DNA of 29,891 nucleotides from CALLMM01 sp964429855. Its GTDB lineage: Bacteria > Armatimonadota > Chthonomonadetes > Chthonomonadales > CAJBBX01. Numbering within the stretch: the first letter of the stretch is position 1; the number at the start of each line of letters is the position of its first letter. Positions 7,209-14,376 of this stretch are shown here, piece after piece. Made by a program: the position numbers and the translations under genes. The notes under the pieces are model-generated. The model was not told the DNA's origin and did not search any database. It saw only the letters and a program-made list of their open reading frames with translations. Location: contig CAYSDM010000061.1 of NCBI GenBank assembly GCA_964429855.1, positions 1 through 29,891 on the forward strand, given 5' to 3'.

Positions 7209-9842
7209 TCATCCTCCCAGGCGTTTCAACGCTTCTACCGCCGTTGCGTTCTTCGGATCCGCCTGTCGAACCGCGCGATACTGCGCGATCGCCTCCGCCT
7301 TCTGACCGTTCTTTTCATACAGAGACGCCAGTTTCAGGCGATGCGTGATTAACTGATCGAGGGGCATAGTACGGATGCGGGTAATCTCTTCATAGACCTG
7401 GATGGTTTCGGGCAGGCGATTGGCGGCTTCCAACTGCGTGGCGATCACCAGGCGCGTGCCGTAGTCGTCCGGAGAGATTCGCGCCGCCAGACGATAGGCT
7501 GCCAGCGACTCGCCGGGTTTTCCATGACGCTGAAGCAGGGCGGCATAGGGCAGGAGAAAGTCGCGGTTGGCGTTATTGCGGTCGGCGACGCCCTTGAGGA
7601 AGGCGAACATCTCTTCCTGTTTACCGGAGCGCGCGCTTGCCGCCTCCAGTTTTGACATCGCCAGAAGGTTCGCCGGTTGTTTCGAGATACGCTCCTGCAG
7701 AAGTTGACGCCACTGCGCCTGCGCCTCCTCGCCCTCATAGAGCGGCTCCAGTCGGTTCAGGGCAAGCGCGCTGTCAGTCGGCGAGTCGAGAGCGCGCAGC
7801 AGCGTCTCTTTCGCCTTTTCGGGACGTTTTGCCTTCAAATGCGCGTCGGCAATCTGCAGCAGGATATTCGGCACGGCAGGATTCGTCTTGAGAATCGCCT
7901 CGTATTGGACGATTGCTTCGTCATATCTCTCCCGCTTCTCCAGCGCGGCAGCCAGCATCGGTCGAAAGAAGGGAGCCTGTTTTGGATCGCGCTCGGTCAG
8001 GCGGCGATACTCCGCCAGCGCCTCCTCCGATCTTCCCTGCGCCTCCAGTAGTCGCGGGATATTCGCCACATAGACGGTATCCTGCGGGGCGATCTTCTCG
8101 ATCTCTCGATATTCGGCAATCGCCTCGGCGTACTTCTGCTGTTTTTCCAGCGCCTGCGCCAGATACCAGCGCGACGAGACATCCTTCGGGTTGAGCGCAA
8201 CCATCTGGCGGTATTCGCGCGCCGCCTCCTCGAACTTCTTCTCGCGTTCAAACGCCATTCCGAGCGCAATATAGGGGGTGATGTCCTGCGGCGCAAGCTT
8301 TTTAAGGGCGTTGAAAATCTCGGCCGCCTCCGCCGGTCTGCTCTGGCGCAGGTACAACTGCCCCAGTTGACGATGAGCGGGCAGATTTCCAGGGTCGGCG
8401 GCGAGAACGCGCCGGTACTGCGCGATGGCCTGATCTATCTGCTGCCGGTTTTCGTAGAGGCGCGCCAGTCCCAGAAGCGGCTGCGTATCCTTCGGGGCGT
8501 TCTGCGCGGCGCGCTGATAGAGGGCGACCGCCTCCTCAAAACGCTGTTGATTCTCTCGCGCCAGAGCCAGCCCCATGATGGCGTTATTATCTTTCGGATG
8601 TCTGGCAACCCACTGCGCGTAGATGTCGGCGGCTCTGTCCGGCTGTCCCTGCTGTTCGTAGAGAAACGCCAGCCCGGAGAAGGCGGCGGGCGTCGGCTCT
8701 TTTGCCAGCGCCTGCCGATAGCGAGTCTCCGCCGCCTTCAGCCACTCCGTTTTTTCGTTCTGATGGGGCGTATTCTGCGCCGCCCAGACCTCCGCCAGCG
8801 CGGTATCAACGGTCAGGCGCAGGTCGTTGGGCTTCAGCGCGCCGGCGGCGCGGAAGTGACGCATCGCCTGATAGTAGTTGCGAATCTGAAAGTAGAGCCG
8901 GGCGATATTCACATGCGCGGGAATGCTGCGCGGGTCGCGCTCCAGCGCCTGCGCGTAAGCAGTGATGGCGAGACCGGTCTGACGCGCTTCTTTGGTGCGC
9001 TCCGCCTCCTGCTGGTAGAGAACTCCCAGATTAAAGAGGGGCGTCGGGTCGCGGGAATCGAGGTCGGCGGCGCGTCGGTAGGCGTTGATGGCGGCGGGCG
9101 TATTCTTCAGCTCCTGGTGCAGCAGCCCCAGATAGAGATGCGCCTCGCGCATCTTCGGATCGAGCGCGACGGCGCGCTCCAGCGCGGCGACCGCCTCTTT
9201 CAGCTTCTTCTGTCCGGCAAGGATAAAGCCCAGATTGAAGTGGGCGCGCGGATTGTTGGGAGCCAGACGGACAGACTCGCGGAAGGAGCGTTCGGCGGCA
9301 GAGAGGTTGCCTCCGGCGGCATGGGCGGCTCCCAGCACGAAGTGCGCCTGTCCATTTTGCGGATCAAGCTGCACGGCGCGAGTCGCCTGCGCCAGCGCCT
9401 CTTGCGGGCGTCGCTGGCTCAGGTAGAGGGTCGCCAGTTGGATCGGGGCGAGCGGGTTTTTCGGCTCGACCTCCGCCGCCTTCCGATAGCTGGCTTCTGC
9501 CGCCTTCAGGTCGCCGCGCGCCTGCTGGAGCAGCGCCAGATTGATGTAGGCGGGAAAGGCTCTCGGCGCGATCTGAATAAGCTGCTGGTAGGCGGCAATC
9601 GCCTGCGCGTTGCGTCCGGCGCGCTGATGCGCGAGAGCCTGCTCAAACAGTCGGGCGGCGCGCTGCGCTTCGGGCGAGATATTCGGGGGCAGCGTGTTCT
9701 GAGGGGGCGGGACGCTGGGCGCTCCGGGGGGGGGCGTCTGTCTGACGGGGGGCGCGGCAGGCGGTCTTTGCGCCGTCGCCACCGATACGCAAACCATAAA
9801 AAAAGCGGCAAGCCAGGGCAGCCGCAGGCGATTCGAGGTCAT
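7209..9842 (-). CDS. large secreted TPR-repeat protein
   Basis: An 877-residue exported protein made almost entirely of tetratricopeptide repeats. Residues 1-25 form a signal peptide (hydrophobic LPWLAAFFMVCVSVATAQ). A proline-rich linker follows (about 26-55). From about residue 58 to the end run roughly two dozen 34-residue units with the W/L-G-Y-A-P pattern, for example AHFVLGAAHAAGGNLSAAER and AHFNLGFILAGQKKLKEAVA. These make extended superhelices for protein-protein contact, here in the periplasm or at the cell surface. The start is supported by a GGAG upstream and by a promoter about 30 bases before it. It is the first gene of the cluster that runs to nadD. The partner is unknown. Confidence 0.9.
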   Translation of the reverse strand: MTSNRLRLPWLAAFFMVCVSVATAQRPPAAPPVRQTPPPGAPSVPPPQNTLPPNISPEAQRAARLFEQALAHQRAGRNAQAIAAYQQLIQIAPRAFPAYINLALLQQARGDLKAAEASYRKAAEVEPKNPLAPIQLATLYLSQRRPQEALAQATRAVQLDPQNGQAHFVLGAAHAAGGNLSAAERSFRESVRLAPNNPRAHFNLGFILAGQKKLKEAVAALERAVALDPKMREAHLYLGLLHQELKNTPAAINAYRRAADLDSRDPTPLFNLGVLYQQEAERTKEARQTGLAITAYAQALERDPRSIPAHVNIARLYFQIRNYYQAMRHFRAAGALKPNDLRLTVDTALAEVWAAQNTPHQNEKTEWLKAAETRYRQALAKEPTPAAFSGLAFLYEQQGQPDRAADIYAQWVARHPKDNNAIMGLALARENQQRFEEAVALYQRAAQNAPKDTQPLLGLARLYENRQQIDQAIAQYRRVLAADPGNLPAHRQLGQLYLRQSRPAEAAEIFNALKKLAPQDITPYIALGMAFEREKKFEEAAREYRQMVALNPKDVSSRWYLAQALEKQQKYAEAIAEYREIEKIAPQDTVYVANIPRLLEAQGRSEEALAEYRRLTERDPKQAPFFRPMLAAALEKRERYDEAIVQYEAILKTNPAVPNILLQIADAHLKAKRPEKAKETLLRALDSPTDSALALNRLEPLYEGEEAQAQWRQLLQERISKQPANLLAMSKLEAASARSGKQEEMFAFLKGVADRNNANRDFLLPYAALLQRHGKPGESLAAYRLAARISPDDYGTRLVIATQLEAANRLPETIQVYEEITRIRTMPLDQLITHRLKLASLYEKNGQKAEAIAQYRAVRQADPKNATAVEALKRLGG

Positions 9843-9878
9843 TCCCGGAGTCTCCGCGCAAAAGGGGGCTACACTCCC

Positions 9879-9908
9879 ATTCTAGCGTAACCACTCCCGG
9901 AAAGTCAA
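9879..9908 (-). promoter_or_regulatory. sigma70-type promoter for the TPR-to-nadD cluster
   Basis: On the minus strand TTGACT (9903-9908) and TAGAAT (9879-9884) are 18 bases apart. The transcript would start near 9872, about 30 bases before the TPR gene ATG, with GGAG in the leader. It is the only good promoter found upstream of this set of eight closely spaced same-strand genes. Confidence 0.7.
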
Positions 9909-9960
9909 GGACGATTGCCGGGAGCAGGTCTGCATGACAGTGGTTGTTAAAATGCCCTGC

Positions 9961-10367
9961 TCATTCCTCCTCAAGCGTCTTGTTTCGGAATGCCTGAAAG
10001 CTCTCCCAGCCCTCCTGAGAAGGATTGTCGGCATCAATGGTATTCGCCATCCGAAACATCTATCGGCAGCCAGCGATTGGGAACGCTGAACTGGAGCAGC
10101 GCCGAAATGGCGTCGCCTTCGCCCCGTACCGCCACGATATAAAGAATCGATCTTTTCCCGGCGCCCCAGATCGAACTCAAAGGTAAACCCGTCTCCCTCA
10201 TAGATTCCCCAGGCGGGGTCGGACCAGTCGGTTCCCGGCAGAGGTCTGGATATGCTTGCACGCACCTCGTCCGCGGTTCCCATCGGCTGACAGTCGTCGT
10301 CCGTCAACTCTTCCGCGGGAGGAGGCGGCAGCGTCTTCGGGGATACCACCGAGATGTCCCAACTGAT
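9961..10367 (-). pseudogene. broken gene of a small conserved SWDI-type protein family (two frameshifts, ATC at the start)
   Basis: Three overlapping frames together rebuild one protein of about 134 residues. It would start SWDISVVSPKTLPPPPAEEL, continue through DWSDPAWGIYEGDGFTFEFD, RGEGDAISALLQFSVPNRWL and SDGEY, and end IDADNPSQEGWESFQAFR...LEEE. I recognise the pattern from small bacterial proteins of unknown function that begin MSWDI. Reading through needs removal of one base in the AAA at 10141-10143 (minus TCTTTAT) and one in the GG at 10039-10040 (minus TACCATT). The expected ATG is ATC (10365-10367), although a well-spaced GGAG (10375-10378) and a promoter are intact. No ATG, GTG or TTG lies between the upstream in-frame stop and this point. 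Either a recently decayed gene or sequencing errors would explain the shifts. Confidence 0.75.
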
Positions 10368-10433
10368 GTTTTGTCTCCATTTCGATGTCTCTGTAGGGAA
10401 CCGGTATCACAGCGGAATGTCGAACCTCTGTCT

Positions 10434-10462
10434 ATCATAGCCTGTCAACAAACAGAGGGCAA
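10434..10462 (-). promoter_or_regulatory. promoter of the broken SWDI-type gene
   Basis: TTGCCC (10457-10462) and TATGAT (10434-10439) on the minus strand are exactly 17 bases apart. The transcript would start about 60 bases before the expected start codon. A TTGACA at 10443-10448 lies inside the spacer but has no matching -10. Confidence 0.6.
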
Positions 10463-10465
10463 GTC

Positions 10466-10495
10466 TTTACTCTGAATGGATACCGACGATATACT
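10466..10495 (+). promoter_or_regulatory. candidate promoter for the VOC gene
   Basis: TTTACT (10466-10471) and TATACT (10490-10495) are 18 bases apart on the plus strand. The predicted leader is about 107 bases, longer than others in this window. It is back-to-back with the minus-strand promoter at 10434-10462. Confidence 0.4.
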
Positions 10496-10608
10496 GATTT
10501 TACGGCGATCGAAACGGAACGCTGACAGGCTCATTTTTGTGGGGCTGTTTCCGCGTCGGAGACGTTCGGGAGAGTAGAGGTCGAAATGCGTGAAGGGGAG
10601 GGCTGAGG

Positions 10609-11058
10609 ATGAAAACCGAAACAGAGTCGGCGGCAAATGTCCAACAGGCGGTGCCGTTCTTCGGCGTAATGGACATAGAGCGGTCTGCGCGCTTCTATGT
10701 GGAGGGGCTTGGCTACCGGATGACAAAGCAGTGGACGCCGGAAGGTAAATTGCGCTGGTGCTGGCTGGAGCGCGGGAAGGCGGCGCTGATGCTGCAGGAG
10801 TTCTGGAAAGAGGGCGTTCATGCCAACGTTCCCGCCGAAAAGCTCGGAGCAGGGGTCGCCACCGTTTTTCTCTGTGAGGATGCCCTGGCGCTCTATCGCG
10901 AATTTCGGTCTTGCGGCTTGGAGGTCTCCCGCCCCTTTGTCGGCAATGGCATGTGGGTGATCTCCCTGACCGACCCGGACGGATACCGCCTTGAGTTCGA
11001 GAGCGTCACCGATACGCCGGAGGGAACTGAGTTCACAGAGGAGGAATCCCCCGAATAG
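10609..11058 (+). CDS. VOC-superfamily (glyoxalase/bleomycin-resistance-like) protein
   Basis: A 149-residue single-domain protein of the vicinal oxygen chelate fold. The beta-alpha-beta-beta-beta pattern is visible: VPFFGVMDIERSARFYVEGLGY (15-36), LRWCWLERGKAALMLQEF, VATVFLCEDALALYREFRSCG, and the C-terminal half ending in the signature SLTDPDGYRLEFES. Members include metal-dependent lyases, dioxygenases and antibiotic-binding proteins. The substrate cannot be read from sequence; the end of the protein (TPEGTEFTEEESPE) is an acidic tail. The ATG has AGGGGAGGG upstream. It converges with the NTF2-like gene on a shared hairpin. Confidence 0.85.
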   Translation: MKTETESAANVQQAVPFFGVMDIERSARFYVEGLGYRMTKQWTPEGKLRWCWLERGKAALMLQEFWKEGVHANVPAEKLGAGVATVFLCEDALALYREFRSCGLEVSRPFVGNGMWVISLTDPDGYRLEFESVTDTPEGTEFTEEESPE

Positions 11059-11064
11059 AGCCGC

Positions 11065-11116
11065 GGGACGGCGCGCCCGGAGAGACATATCCTTGTATTC
11101 GGGCGCGTTTCCGTCC
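11065..11116. terminator. shared terminator between convergent genes
   Basis: CGCGCCCG (11072-11079) pairs perfectly with CGGGCGCG (11100-11107), followed by TTT. The stem is extended by GGACGG on the left and CCGTCC on the right, around a small TTT bulge. It lies between the stops of the VOC gene (plus) and the NTF2-like gene (minus), so it can serve both. Confidence 0.65.
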
Positions 11117-11124
11117 GTTGAGCG

Positions 11125-11523
11125 CTATCCGCGAAAAGCAAGGGTGTGCTGCAGTGTATCTATGCGGTGCCGGAATCGCGCGACCCTGCCCTGCTCATCG
11201 AAATGCCAGATGTGCGCCTCATCCTCTTCCACGACGCGCTTGCCCGTCGCCTTCACGGTATATTCGATGTCAATCAGCGCCACCACAACCGCTCCCCCAT
11301 CGAGAACTGCTTTCAGGGCGAAGTGGTGAATCTGTATCGCGTCGAGGCTGGCAAAGAAAGCCGCCGCGCCTTCGCGTCCCCGCCGTCGCTGGATCAATGG
11401 TATCTCGCTGGCACCGGCTCCATACTCCCAGTCCACATCTTCGGAAAGTTTTGACAGGATGGCGGGTACATCTCCTCGCCCGAACGCCTCGTAAATCTCC
11501 TGAATCGTCTGTAAATGGCTCAT
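11125..11523 (-). CDS. NTF2/SnoaL-like domain protein
   Basis: A 132-residue protein with the cone-shaped NTF2 fold pattern. An N-terminal helix pair is QTIQEIYEAFGRGDVPAILSKLSEDVDWEY. A loop with REGAAAFFASL follows. The strands are LDGGAVVVALIDIEYTVKATGK and EEDEAHIWHFDEQGRVARFRHRID. The order matches the SnoaL-like ketosteroid-isomerase-type family, whose members are small isomerases or binding proteins. It carries no signal peptide. AAAGGAG precedes the ATG. The upstream region has tandem GGAGGTTAC elements. It stands alone on its strand, converging on the VOC gene. The substrate is unknown. Confidence 0.85.
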   Translation of the reverse strand: MSHLQTIQEIYEAFGRGDVPAILSKLSEDVDWEYGAGASEIPLIQRRRGREGAAAFFASLDAIQIHHFALKAVLDGGAVVVALIDIEYTVKATGKRVVEEDEAHIWHFDEQGRVARFRHRIDTLQHTLAFRG

Positions 11524-11582
11524 GCTGACTTTTCTCCTTTCTCGCCTGTGTCGCGCCGGTTTCCTGCACGGGATGCCGGGAG

Positions 11583-11630
11583 CCTTGTAACGGGTTCAGT
11601 CTATCCGACGGAGGTTACAAGGAGGTTACG
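11583..11630. repeat. tandem and inverted repeats upstream of the NTF2-like gene, possible operator
   Basis: GGAGGTTAC occurs twice, at 11610-11618 and 11621-11629, with an 11-base period (one helix turn). CCTTGTAAC (11583-11591) is a perfect inverted partner of GTTACAAGG (11614-11622). On the minus strand a TAGACT that could be a -10 lies between the arms and the copies of GTAACCTCC fall about where a -35 would be, but there is no good -35 hexamer. This arrangement fits an activator-dependent promoter, which is an inference. Confidence 0.4.
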
Positions 11631-11668
11631 CGAGGCTGAACAGTCGGTTAATTGCTACTCGTGAGAAC

Positions 11669-11695
11669 AGAGATTGCTTCGCGGTCGCTCGCAAT
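11669..11695. repeat. short ATTGCTTCG...GCTCGCAAT dispersed-repeat-like element
   Basis: GAGATTGCTTCG (11670-11681), CGGT and CGCTCGCAAT (11686-11695) closely match a short imperfect palindrome that I recognise as scattered through intergenic regions of many unrelated bacteria. In those genomes it reads ATTGCGAGCG...GCGAAGCAATCTC on the other strand. No second copy was seen in this window. Confidence 0.5.
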
Positions 11696-11735
11696 ACAGA
11701 ACGTCGCTGGCGCAGCGTAAGGTGAGCTTGAATAA

Positions 11736-12575
11736 TCAGTTATCCACCACGACGAGGGTGCGGGTGAAGGTGAGAACGGTGCCGTTGGTGTCGAGGGCGC
11801 GCACTTCCAGCAGGTGTTCGCCGTTGGGCCAGTCGCGGGTATTCCAGCGCAGGGTGAACGGGGAGCGATTGAGCATGGCGATCATATTGCCGTCCAGATG
11901 GAAAGTGACCATCGCGGGCTTTTCGGTGGGATGGAGGCGGGCGACGACGGTCAGCGTGCCGGTCGTCGGCGACTTGCCCTGCGCGCGCATCCGCGCGAGC
12001 GCCGCCTGCCGATAGCTCTCCGCCGCCTCACGAAAGAGAACGGCAAGCCGGTCCATCGGCGTTTCGGAGCGCGCCGCCAGTATTTGCAGCGCGTCGTTTT
12101 CGCGAGGCGAGTAGCCGCTGATGAGCGGAAGGGGGCGGCGGTTCACCTCCTGCTGTACCGCCGCCCCGACCGGCGGCAGCAGGCTTTTGAAGAGCGGATC
12201 ATCCGACTTCACATTGACCAGAATAGCGGCCAGGTCGCGGCGCGCCGCCTCGTTGTCCGGCAGAAGCCGCAGGAGCCGCTTCCCCCCGATCCCGAATGCC
12301 ATCCCCTGGGGGGAAGACCGCTCCACCGAGGGCAGGCTGATCGTTGCGCCGGGAGCCGATTCGGTCGCCGGACGCAGCACCCGCGCCACCAGCAGCCAGT
12401 TCTTTCCCCGGTCTGCGCTCACCTCCACCGGACCGAGCGGCGCATTGACAATCCGCAGCCGAAACGCCTCCGCAGGCTGCGTCTCCGGGGAGTTCGAGCC
12501 GCCCTCCTGCTGCGCTCTAGCCGCCGCCGGGCTGATAAGGCACAGCAGGCAGGCGAGCGCCTGAGCCGCGCGCAT
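11736..12575 (-). CDS. secreted protein with C-terminal bacterial Ig-like domain
   Basis: A 279-residue exported protein of unknown role. The start is set at the ATG at 12573-12575, where a signal peptide begins (MRAAQALACLLCLISPAAARAQ). The longer open frame inside the upstream gene is not needed. The middle part (about 28-215) has no family I recognise; it includes GPVEVSADRGKNWLLVARVLRP, which resembles small beta domains on secreted proteins. The last 60 residues (VTFHLDGNMIAMLNRSPFTL... DWPNGEHLLEVRALDTNG) are a good Big-type Ig-like domain that usually mediates adhesion or carbohydrate contact. The gene overlaps the GHL10-like gene by 59 bases, so the two secreted proteins are probably made together. 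Confidence 0.75.
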   Translation of the reverse strand: MRAAQALACLLCLISPAAARAQQEGGSNSPETQPAEAFRLRIVNAPLGPVEVSADRGKNWLLVARVLRPATESAPGATISLPSVERSSPQGMAFGIGGKRLLRLLPDNEAARRDLAAILVNVKSDDPLFKSLLPPVGAAVQQEVNRRPLPLISGYSPRENDALQILAARSETPMDRLAVLFREAAESYRQAALARMRAQGKSPTTGTLTVVARLHPTEKPAMVTFHLDGNMIAMLNRSPFTLRWNTRDWPNGEHLLEVRALDTNGTVLTFTRTLVVVDN

Positions 12576-14250
12576 CACGCGGGGCGCGAACGGCGTCCTG
12601 CGCGGCGCGAAGCTGAGACACCAGTCCGGGATAACGGTGCGGGGGCGTCGCAGGCCTCGCAAAGACTCGATCCAGAATGTGCCACCAGCCAAAGTCATAG
12701 ATGTACGACAGATCAAAGATCATCACTCCCTGTGAATTGTTCGCTGCAGCCTCCAGTGCGCGTTCAAAGACCTCCGGACGGCGCGCATACTGCAGCGCAT
12801 ACAGTCCGGCATAGACAGGCACGCTGTTGGCAACGACCGTGCTGGAGAGCCGGGCGGACGCCTCGACCGTTCCTCCAGGGCTGCGCCCCTGGGCGCGCGC
12901 CTCGGCGCGGGTCGGCAGAGGGTAGTAGCAGCCGGTGCTGATCCAGTCCAGAAACTCCGCATACCCCGCTTCGTTATAGTTGGGACTGGCCCAGCTTGTC
13001 TCCACCGGAAACTTCTCGCTGCCCCAGTTGACCCCCACGCCGTAATACTCCTGAAACCAGGAGCCGACATAGACGCCGAACTGCATCTTTGGCTTCACCT
13101 GCCGGATCGCCTCTGTCGTCTCGCGAACAAATTCGCGAATCACCCGTGCGCGAAACTCCAGCCAGGGCTTGAAGTACGGACCGCGAATGACGGGACGCCC
13201 CGGAACTGGATTGGGGCGCACCACATCGTCGGGCCAGCGGCGCACAGGCTTTCCGAGCCACGTTTCGAACGCGGCGCGGGTGATGTCGCTGTAGTCGTTG
13301 AAGATGTTTGCGTAGCGCATCCGGTCGAAGACGATGGCATCCACATCGTAGTTTTCGGCGACCTCCCGCATCAGCGCGATCTGGTAGCGGCGCGCCTCCG
13401 GGTGCAGCGGATTGACAAAGGCGGCGACCCGCTCCCCCGGCGCTTCCGTGACCGGGACGCGCTTTCCCTGCACATCGAACCGCACGCGCTCGCTCAGGCG
13501 AAGATGCTGCGTCCCCCAGTCCTGCGCCCGATCACGCAGAATCAGCAGGCGTCCGTTGTCCGGCGCGGAGAGAGGTTCATCTCCCAGAATCGCCGGGTCT
13601 ATCATTCCGGTGATACGCTGATTATCGTCCAGGGTGACGGCAAGCTGCGCTCCGGGCGTCTTCGTCGGCTCCAGCAGGAACTCCTCGCCATAGACCGGAC
13701 TGACGCCCGGCTGCTCCGGGTCGTCTGATCCGCGAATCGGCAGGCGCGCGCCGCCGGGAGTGATCATCGAGCGTTCCAGACTGTAGGTGATGGACTGCCA
13801 TTCCGGTTTGCGGTACGCCAGCCCGACATTGAACATCTTGTGCCCCTCGCCGAACACATTGAACGAAGCCGCGATCTCCAGCCCCGCCTCGCGCGCCTCC
13901 TCCACAAAGACCGCCAGAACATCCATCTCCGGATAGGTCTTGCCGCGCCATGTCCGCAGCCGATCCGCCAGCTTGCTGTTGTAGATCACCTGACCGCTGA
14001 CCGGCTTTACATCCAGCACCAGCGTGGTGATGTTGGCTTTCCTGCACCGGGCAACGATGTCCTGAATGCCCTCGCGGGTGGTGATGCGCTCCAGATTGGC
14101 GGTGGCATCAATCCACATCAGCCTGCCCTGCAGACCCAGATAGGCGCTCTGCAGGCGCGCAAAATCGGCTCCCGACAGATCCAGAGCCTGCACGGTCATC
14201 GTCTGGATCCACAGAAACAGCGTGATCAGCAGGATTCGTAAGGTATTCAT
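12517..14250 (-). CDS. secreted glycosidase-like (GHL10/DUF4015-type) TIM-barrel protein
   Basis: A 577-residue exported protein resembling the family-10-like glycosyl hydrolases (GHL10, PF02638/DUF4015 group). The start is the ATG at 14248-14250, giving a signal peptide (LRILLITLFLWIQTMTVQA). Barrel landmarks: MWIDATANLERITTREGI (45-62), ANITTLVLDVKPVSGQVIY (72-90), FVEEAREAGLEIAASFNVFGEGH (115-137), DVDAIVFDRMRYANIF (302-317) with Asp309 at the position expected for a barrel acid, MQFGVYVGSWFQEYY (389-403), and GVMIFDLSYIYDF (508-520). A beta insertion lies at about 160-275. The substrate is unknown; peptidoglycan or envelope polysaccharide is a guess. The Ig-like gene follows with a 59-base overlap. 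Transcription probably starts near 14283. Confidence 0.8.
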   Translation of the reverse strand: MNTLRILLITLFLWIQTMTVQALDLSGADFARLQSAYLGLQGRLMWIDATANLERITTREGIQDIVARCRKANITTLVLDVKPVSGQVIYNSKLADRLRTWRGKTYPEMDVLAVFVEEAREAGLEIAASFNVFGEGHKMFNVGLAYRKPEWQSITYSLERSMITPGGARLPIRGSDDPEQPGVSPVYGEEFLLEPTKTPGAQLAVTLDDNQRITGMIDPAILGDEPLSAPDNGRLLILRDRAQDWGTQHLRLSERVRFDVQGKRVPVTEAPGERVAAFVNPLHPEARRYQIALMREVAENYDVDAIVFDRMRYANIFNDYSDITRAAFETWLGKPVRRWPDDVVRPNPVPGRPVIRGPYFKPWLEFRARVIREFVRETTEAIRQVKPKMQFGVYVGSWFQEYYGVGVNWGSEKFPVETSWASPNYNEAGYAEFLDWISTGCYYPLPTRAEARAQGRSPGGTVEASARLSSTVVANSVPVYAGLYALQYARRPEVFERALEAAANNSQGVMIFDLSYIYDFGWWHILDRVFARPATPPHRYPGLVSQLRAAQDAVRAPRDARGSGARLPAVPYQPGGG

Positions 14251-14289
14251 GATCGGCGTGAAGGTCTCTCCTGCGGCGTTATGACTGAC

Positions 14290-14319
14290 ATTATAACCTA
14301 CAAATGCGCCAGGTGGCGC
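14290..14319 (-). promoter_or_regulatory. TATAAT -10 with a 14-base palindrome at the -35 position
   Basis: On the minus strand TATAAT lies at 14290-14295, 40 bases before the GHL10-like gene ATG. The -35 position holds no consensus hexamer but the palindrome GCGCCAGGTGGCGC (14306-14319; six-base arms, two central bases). This suggests a regulator-controlled promoter, either a repressor site or an activator replacing the -35. Confidence 0.5.
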
Positions 14320-14335
14320 GGTTACGGATACTTTC

Positions 14336-14364
14336 TTGCCGCTCTGCATTCGCCGCGATATAAT
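14336..14364 (+). promoter_or_regulatory. sigma70-type promoter of the zinc-ribbon gene
   Basis: TTGCCG (14336-14341) and a perfect TATAAT (14359-14364) are 17 bases apart. The predicted start near 14371 leaves only about six bases before the ATG at 14377, so the mRNA would be almost leaderless. Confidence 0.75.
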
Positions 14365-14376
14365 AGTCGCAGAGCC

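Larger units (their letters stand above)
11524..11735. other. 212-base non-coding region holding repeats
   Basis: Between the NTF2-like gene start and the Ig-like gene stop, both on the minus strand. It contains the tandem GGAGGTTAC elements (11583-11630), the dispersed-repeat-like element (11669-11695) and a small CGCTG/CAGCG hairpin near 11704-11716. No open frame with a ribosome binding site was found. Confidence 0.6.

Noticed and set aside
8367..9890. 507-codon plus-strand open frame
   Set aside because: It is antisense to the TPR gene. The repeats of that gene produce a repetitive Arg/Gly/Leu-rich shadow with no signal of its own.
10443..10448. TTGACA on the minus strand as a -35
   Set aside because: No -10-like hexamer lies 16-18 bases downstream; the TTGCCC/TATGAT pair around it is better.
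12576..12716. Upstream extension of the Ig-like protein
   Set aside because: The signal peptide starts at the ATG at 12573-12575; the extension is the shadow of the GHL10-like gene end.
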